From contig WGLW01000023.1 of the NCBI GenBank assembly GCA_016125405.1, positions 1 through 64,000 on the forward strand: a stretch of 64,000 nucleotides of DNA. Direction: 5' to 3'. The translations under genes were made by a program, and so were the position numbers. The stretch comes from Alphaproteobacteria bacterium (lineage in GTDB: Bacteria; Pseudomonadota; Alphaproteobacteria; Caulobacterales; Hyphomonadaceae). Under the pieces are notes generated by a model. It was given only the letters and a program-made list of their open reading frames with translations, made no database searches and was not told the DNA's origin. This document shows, piece by piece, positions 59,245 through 64,000 of the stretch (position 1 is its first letter; each line of letters opens with the position of its first letter).

Positions 59245-61329
59245 TTATTTCGACAATCGCAGGAGCGAAATCGACTTGGCGATGGACTTGAACGCCGCCT
59301 TCAGGTCGTCGCCGGTGACCGCCAGATAGGCGTGGCTGTCGTCCGTCGCGCAGGCCTTGAGGAAGGCGCCGCCGCCATTGGAGAGATCACCGCCGAAGCC
59401 CACCGTGTAGATGGTGATGCCGGCGTTCTTGATGCTTGTGCAGAGGCTGGCCGCCTGGTCAAACGGGCTGCCGTTGGTGGCGTTGCAGTTGATCCGGTAG
59501 GAACTGGAATCGACGCCGTAGTTCTTGGCGATGACGCCGTCGCAATAAGCGGTGTTGAAGTCGCCGTCGGTCATCAGCACCAGAACCTTGGCCAGGTGCT
59601 GCTCGCCATAGGGATGCGGGCGGTTGGTGTCGTCCGGCCAGAGATAGCCCCAGTTGGGCGAGATCATGTACCAGCCCCAGGCAAGGCCGATGTGGCCCGC
59701 TGTCGAGTCGTTGGTGTCGAGGTCCGTGATCGCCGTTTCCAGCGTATCCTTGTTCGCCGTCAGCGGCTTGAGAGCCGCATACGACCGGCAGCCGCCATAC
59801 GAGCCGCCGCCGGGATAGACCGGCGACACGAGCGCCGTGTCCGGTCCAACATCGTCATAGGCGTGGGCGCCCGTGCGCTCGGAGACGCAGTCGCTGATCT
59901 GCTTGACCCGCGTGCTGCCCGAGGCGTTGGTGAAGCGATAGTATTCGCAGCCTTCCTTGAGGCACCACGCCTTGCCGCTGTTCGAATAGTTCGAATAGCG
60001 GGGGCCCTGCGAGCCATCGAGAATGAAGGTGCTGCCGGTGACGTCGGAAATCTGCCAGGAGTTGTTGCCGCTGGTGTTGATGTCCGTCATGCCGCTGACG
60101 CCGGTGATATAGACGTAGTCGTTGTTCGACAGGCCGTGCGAGGCCGAGGTCACCCGGACTTCGCAGGACGCGGTGAAACACTCGGTCGCTGTGCCGCTGT
60201 AGGAATAATCCGAGTAATTCGGACCGTTGCTTCCAGACAGAATGAACGTGTCCGACGCAACGTTCGTCACCGTCCATGACTGGTTGTAGTTGTTGTTGAT
60301 GTCGGTCATGCCGTGCACGCTGTCGATGTGCACGAAATCGCCGTTCGAGAAGCCATGCCCGCTCGACGTGACCTGCACCTCGCAGTCCTTGTCGAAACAC
60401 TTCTGGATGGTCCCGTTATAGGAATAGCTGCTGTAGTAGCTGCTGTTGATGTAGTTGCCGCTCGAGGGGCTCTTCAGCTTGAACGTGTTCGAGGTGACGT
60501 CCGAAACAAGGTATTCCTTGTTGTTGAGCTGCGTCATGCCGTGGACGCCGGCGATGTAGATATAGTCGCCGTTCGACAGGCCGTGGCTGTTCGACGTCAC
60601 GACGGCGGCGCTGGCGCGCGTCACGTTCGAGATGCTTTTCTGCGAGCCGTTTTTCCACGTGGCGCCGGAAATGTTTCGCGAGGCGCTCTTCTTCCAGGTG
60701 GCGTCGGAGATATTCGTGCCGTCGACGGCAGCGCCGCGAACGCTGTCAGCGTAGTCGCCGAGATTGACGTTGTCGCCATACGAGATCAGCGACAGCTTGG
60801 AGTACCACGGCGTCTGCTTGTCGCTGACGACGATGTCGACGAGATCCTTGGCGGCCGCCTTGAGGTCGGTCATGCGCTGGCCGGCCATCGAACCGGTGGT
60901 GTCGAGCACCAGGGCGACCTCGATGTTGGACCCGCCGCGCCGCACTTCGCTTTCAGCCGAGACGTCGATGTGGCCGATGCCCATGATCGGCATGAAGAAG
61001 GTGTCGACCTGCACCGTGCCCTTCAGGGTCACGACATCCGCGCTCGGGTCGAGATCCAGCTGCACCGATCCGGGCGGGGCCTGGTGGAAGTTGGTGTCGA
61101 CAAATTTGCGGGCGACCGCGTTGAGCTGGTCTGTGTCGGTGGTCGACGTCGAACCAACCGCCAGGGCCGCCGCATCAAGGGCCGAGCCGAGTTCGAAACG
61201 GGCGAGGAAGGCCCTGCCCCCGTCGATCGCAAGGCCGGTGCAGGCCATGAGCGGCACGACCATCAGCGCGAACTGCATCGCGAAGGCGCCCGTCCGGTCT
61301 TTCAGAAAACGCCGCAGCAGACGCTTCAT
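59245..61329 (-). CDS. TadG-like pilus-associated protein with vWA and three FCCH-like repeats
   Basis: 694 residues: a TadE/G-type N-terminus (MKRLLRRFLKDRTGAFAMQF and a membrane helix to about 35), a von Willebrand A domain with MIDAS DTTGSMAG, interrupted after about residue 215 by three repeats of about 75 residues (cores HGLSNGDYIYIAGVHGMT, HGFSNGDFVHIDSVHGMT, HGLSNNDYVYITGVSGMT), each ending Cys-x4-Cys, then the rest of vWA (VLVLMTDGDFNTAYCDG, YTVGFGGDLSNGG). The repeats resemble the E1 FCCH-type domain also seen in phage fibres. TadG proteins sit with Flp pili; no other tad genes are in the window. Confidence 0.88.
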   Translation of the reverse strand: MKRLLRRFLKDRTGAFAMQFALMVVPLMACTGLAIDGGRAFLARFELGSALDAAALAVGSTSTTDTDQLNAVARKFVDTNFHQAPPGSVQLDLDPSADVVTLKGTVQVDTFFMPIMGIGHIDVSAESEVRRGGSNIEVALVLDTTGSMAGQRMTDLKAAAKDLVDIVVSDKQTPWYSKLSLISYGDNVNLGDYADSVRGAAVDGTNISDATWKKSASRNISGATWKNGSQKSISNVTRASAAVVTSNSHGLSNGDYIYIAGVHGMTQLNNKEYLVSDVTSNTFKLKSPSSGNYINSSYYSSYSYNGTIQKCFDKDCEVQVTSSGHGFSNGDFVHIDSVHGMTDINNNYNQSWTVTNVASDTFILSGSNGPNYSDYSYSGTATECFTASCEVRVTSASHGLSNNDYVYITGVSGMTDINTSGNNSWQISDVTGSTFILDGSQGPRYSNYSNSGKAWCLKEGCEYYRFTNASGSTRVKQISDCVSERTGAHAYDDVGPDTALVSPVYPGGGSYGGCRSYAALKPLTANKDTLETAITDLDTNDSTAGHIGLAWGWYMISPNWGYLWPDDTNRPHPYGEQHLAKVLVLMTDGDFNTAYCDGVIAKNYGVDSSSYRINCNATNGSPFDQAASLCTSIKNAGITIYTVGFGGDLSNGGGAFLKACATDDSHAYLAVTGDDLKAAFKSIAKSISLLRLSK

Positions 61330-61572
61330 TGCTCGTGTCCCCGTCTGCACGACCGGGGCCTCAGGCGAGCCTGAAACGATCCGATCAACCCGGCGACCTT
61401 GGTTCGGCCGCACCTGCTCCCGCGTTTGATGGGAGCGATTGAACGCGATCAGGATTAATTATCCGCTGATCCGGACGGGTGAATTCGTGGTCTGCCGGCA
61501 ACCACGGGCGGTCCAGCCGTTCCATTTCCGTTCATATTGCTGTTGCTATGACCTTCGACGGGAGGACTGCTC

Positions 61573-62910
61573 ATGCGCCGATTGCGCCCATACCGACTTC
61601 GACTGGCCATGCTGGCCGCGGCATCCATCCTGGCGCTGGGCGCCTGCGAGACCGTGCCGACGCCCGAGCAGATGGAGGCCAGCGACTGGCGCTCCGCCGC
61701 CCTCGCCGACACCGCGCCCGCCTACCAGACCTATCTGAGGGCCTGGCCGAACGGGCCCAACGCCGCCTTCGCCCGTCAACGGATCGAGCAGCGCAACGCC
61801 GCCGAAGCCTCCGCCTGGGCCGAGGCGCAGCGCGTCGACACGGAAGACGCCTATGCCGGCTTCGTGCAGGCCTTCGGCTGGGGTCCCCATGCCGTGGAGG
61901 CGGCACGGCTGCGCGACGTGCGCGCGGCGCCGCGGCTGGCGGCGGAGGAAGCCGACCAGTGGAAGGACGCCCGCCGGCGCGACTTCATCGACAGCTATGA
62001 GGCCTTCATCGACGCCTGGCCCAAGGGCCCGCACGTCGCCGAGGCCAACGCCCGGCTCGATGTGCTGTGGAAGACGGACCAGGGCGCCTTCGTGCGTGCG
62101 CAGCGTTCGGGCTCGCCCTTCGAGCTGCAGGACTTCATCCGCACCTATCCGCGCTCGGTGTACATCGCCGATGCGCGCGCCGCTCTGCGCGATCTTCAGG
62201 CCCGCGACGATGACAGCTGGCGCGAGGCGATCCGCATCAACACGATCGACAGCTACGACGCCTACCTGCAGGACATGCCCTGGGGCGATCATCGCCAGCA
62301 GGCCGAAGACGCGATCGCCGACCTGCACCGCCGCGACCAGGCGGCGTGGGCCTTCGCTCTCAGCGTCAATACCTGGGACGCGTTCGACTATTACCGGCTG
62401 AACTATCCGTGGGGGGTCTATTACAACGACGCCTGGACGCGGATGAACCGTTTTCCGGGTCATGGCGGATATGATCGCGACCATGACGACCGCGACCACC
62501 ATGATGATCGCGCCCACGACAGGGATCATGACAGGGACCACGACAGGGACCACGATCGCGATCATGGCGGCGGCTCGCAGCCAAGCCCGGTTGTGGACAC
62601 CCAGCCCCGCCCTGGCGACCATAATGGGCGGCCCGACCGCTTCAACCAGCGGCCCCCGACCGGCGCCCCGCCGGCAACGCGTCCAGACCGGCCGCCACGG
62701 CCGCCAAACACCCATGCAGGCGCCGCCCCGGGAGAATCGGGAGGCGTTCCGCTGACGTCGGTCTCGCAACCGAACCCGCCGAGCCCGCCTCCGCCTCTCC
62801 CGCCGCCACCTCCACCGCCTGTGGCCAGCCCGCCGCCTCCTCCTCCTCCGGCGCCGCCGCCCAGGTCAGGACCGCCGCGGGCGCCCGTGTACCGGTCCAT
62901 CCCCAACTAG
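61573..62910 (+). CDS. Repeat-rich lipoprotein with His/Asp and Pro tails
   Basis: 445 residues: lipoprotein signal (MRRLRPYRLRLAMLAAASIL, lipobox LGAC), about six repeats of 40-45 residues with the pattern W...A..-aY..Y...WP.GP.. (APAYQTYLRAWPNGPNAAFA, SYEAFIDAWPKGPHVAEANA, SYDAYLQDMPWGDHRQQAED), then an HD/RD stretch (DRDHDRDHDRDHDRDH, about 290-326) and a long Pro run before the end. GGAGGA precedes the ATG. No family recognised; HD repeats could bind metal. Divergent from the TadG-like gene. Confidence 0.8.
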   Translation: MRRLRPYRLRLAMLAAASILALGACETVPTPEQMEASDWRSAALADTAPAYQTYLRAWPNGPNAAFARQRIEQRNAAEASAWAEAQRVDTEDAYAGFVQAFGWGPHAVEAARLRDVRAAPRLAAEEADQWKDARRRDFIDSYEAFIDAWPKGPHVAEANARLDVLWKTDQGAFVRAQRSGSPFELQDFIRTYPRSVYIADARAALRDLQARDDDSWREAIRINTIDSYDAYLQDMPWGDHRQQAEDAIADLHRRDQAAWAFALSVNTWDAFDYYRLNYPWGVYYNDAWTRMNRFPGHGGYDRDHDDRDHHDDRAHDRDHDRDHDRDHDRDHGGGSQPSPVVDTQPRPGDHNGRPDRFNQRPPTGAPPATRPDRPPRPPNTHAGAAPGESGGVPLTSVSQPNPPSPPPPLPPPPPPPVASPPPPPPPAPPPRSGPPRAPVYRSIPN

Positions 62911-63060
62911 CGGGTCTCCGCTCTGGACAGATTGCCACGGCGCCATATCTGACGCATGGACGCTGTTCGGGGTATGGGCTTCTTGCTGCAAATTCATGCG
63001 GCTGCGCCCGCACGGCAGACTAGTGTTCCCTGAAGACCGCCTGCGCGATGGAATGACTGG

Positions 63061-64000
63061 ATGAGCAAACGACCGTCGCCGCGCCCGGCCGCCGGCAGGG
63101 AACCGGATCCGGACGTGAGCCCGATCGCCACATGGGACTACTGGTGGCCGATCTTCCTGCGTACAGGCGTCACGGGCGTGCTGGTCGGCGTCGTTACGCT
63201 CGGCTTGCTGTGGAACACGCTGTTCGCCCAGATGCCGGTGCTGCCCTCCAAGGACGCGCTCTGGGAGATGAACCGCGAGCCTGCCGTCCAGTTCGTCGAT
63301 GCGAAGGGCGACACCATCGCGGTTCGCGGCCCGCATTACGGTCACGCGGTGAAGCTCGCCGACCTGCCGCCTCATGTGGTCAATGCGTTCATCGCCGCCG
63401 AGGACAAGCGCTTTCTGACCCATGAGGGCGTCGACGCCGTCGCCGTGGTGCGCGCGACCCTTTCCAACGTCCGCGCCGGCCACACCGTGCAGGGCGCCTC
63501 GACGATCACGCAGCAGCTGGTGAAGAACCTCTTCCTGACGCCGGACCAGACGCTGAAGCGCAAGGCGCAGGAAGCCCGTCTCGCCTACGAGCTGGAGCAC
63601 ATGCTGACGAAGGACGAGATCCTCGACCTCTATCTCAACCGCATCTATCTCGGCGCCGGCGCCTATGGGCTCGACGCGGCGGCGCACACCTATTTTGACA
63701 CCTCGCCGCAAGACCTGACCATCGCTGAGTCCGCGATGCTGGCGGCCTTCCCGAAAGCGCCCACGCGCTTTGCCTCCACCGCCGACACCCCGGCGGCGAA
63801 ACAGCGCCAGATCTACGTGCTGGACCAGATGGTCGACGCCCATTTCATCACGCCGGAACAGGGCGCCTCCGCCAAGCGCCAGACGCTGCATTTCGCGAGC
63901 GACAAGCCGGACGTCTTTGCCGGGCACGCGCTGGACTACGCCTTTGACCAGGTTCACTCGCTGATGTCCTCGCCGCCGGCGGACCTTGTGGTGCAGCTCT
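63061..64000 (+). CDS. Penicillin-binding protein, class A (PBP1a-type), 3' end outside window
   Basis: About 313 residues are visible: a cytoplasmic tail, one membrane helix (IFLRTGVTGVLVGVVTLGLL, about 29-49), and the GT51 transglycosylase domain with EDKRFLTHEGVD (motif 1), GASTITQQLVKNLFL (motif 2), KAQEARLAYELE (motif 3) and DLYLNRIYLGAGAYGLDAAA (motif 4). It polymerises peptidoglycan glycan strands; the transpeptidase half is past the edge. ATG at 63061. Confidence 0.93.
   Translation, partial: MSKRPSPRPAAGREPDPDVSPIATWDYWWPIFLRTGVTGVLVGVVTLGLLWNTLFAQMPVLPSKDALWEMNREPAVQFVDAKGDTIAVRGPHYGHAVKLADLPPHVVNAFIAAEDKRFLTHEGVDAVAVVRATLSNVRAGHTVQGASTITQQLVKNLFLTPDQTLKRKAQEARLAYELEHMLTKDEILDLYLNRIYLGAGAYGLDAAAHTYFDTSPQDLTIAESAMLAAFPKAPTRFASTADTPAAKQRQIYVLDQMVDAHFITPEQGASAKRQTLHFASDKPDVFAGHALDYAFDQVHSLMSSPPADLVVQL

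Noticed and set aside
62490-62575. Short tandem DNA units that could suggest a CRISPR-like array
   Set aside because: The units are about 12 bases inside a coding frame and encode the HD/RD dipeptides; there are no spacers and no cas genes.

Overview
The window is a 64 kb piece of a high-GC alphaproteobacterial chromosome. Four large TonB-dependent receptors (one of the Xanthomonas/Caulobacter-enriched type), a PleC/DivJ-like kinase, a gene transfer agent (GTA)-type head/tail cluster and a TadG-like protein point to Caulobacterales, perhaps Hyphomonadaceae. This is inferred from gene content; no rRNA or tRNA gene was seen.

Region 1 (1-17.6 kb) is a conserved housekeeping block, almost all on the minus strand. 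In transcription order it runs: PepSY protein, OmpR-type regulator, histidine kinase, ccmI, ccmE, ccmF, ccmH (cytochrome c maturation), a DegP-type protease, a second regulator/kinase pair, glnE, then an ECF sigma factor, a membrane protein and a Spy-like periplasmic protein. It resembles the rhizobial cycHJKL-degP-feuPQ-glnE order. A partial PleC-like kinase enters from the left and a DnaJ-family gene lies at the right.

Region 2 (17.7-41.1 kb) is the most unusual part. It holds the remains of a GTA structural cluster, colinear on the minus strand: small terminase-like, large terminase, portal, small membrane protein, prohead protease, capsid, gp6-like connector, DUF3168 (gp8), major tail protein (gp9) and the C-terminal third of gp15. 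The cluster is split at five gene boundaries by groups of apparently ordinary host genes: zinc metallopeptidase/ATP-grasp, DUF3147, a cytochrome c'-like lipoprotein, DUF389, a DUF262 fragment, a TonB receptor, TrmO-like, SDR, VOC, and ArsR with three SRPBCC genes. The portal has an in-frame TGA where a Trp codon is expected, gp7 is missing, and everything between gp9 and the end of gp15 is deleted. Most other GTA frames are still open, so this is either a young relic or a partly retained set.

Region 3 (41.3-50.8 kb) has a membrane histidine kinase followed by a receiver-kinase protein, dispersed palindromic repeats, a TonB receptor divergent from an enoyl-CoA hydratase with a perfect inverted repeat between them, a small membrane protein and an S9 peptidase.

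Region 4 (50.8-58.4 kb) carries a di-heme peroxidase and a small secreted protein, a TonB receptor, then another TonB receptor with a lipoprotein. Three copies of one 24-bp palindrome (CGCTAT-N12-ATAGCG) precede the first two units and suggest a small regulon.

Region 5 (58.5-64 kb) has an RcnB-like protein, a TadG-like von Willebrand protein with three internal repeats, a repeat-rich lipoprotein and the start of a class A penicillin-binding protein. No intergenic stretch exceeds about 300 bases.
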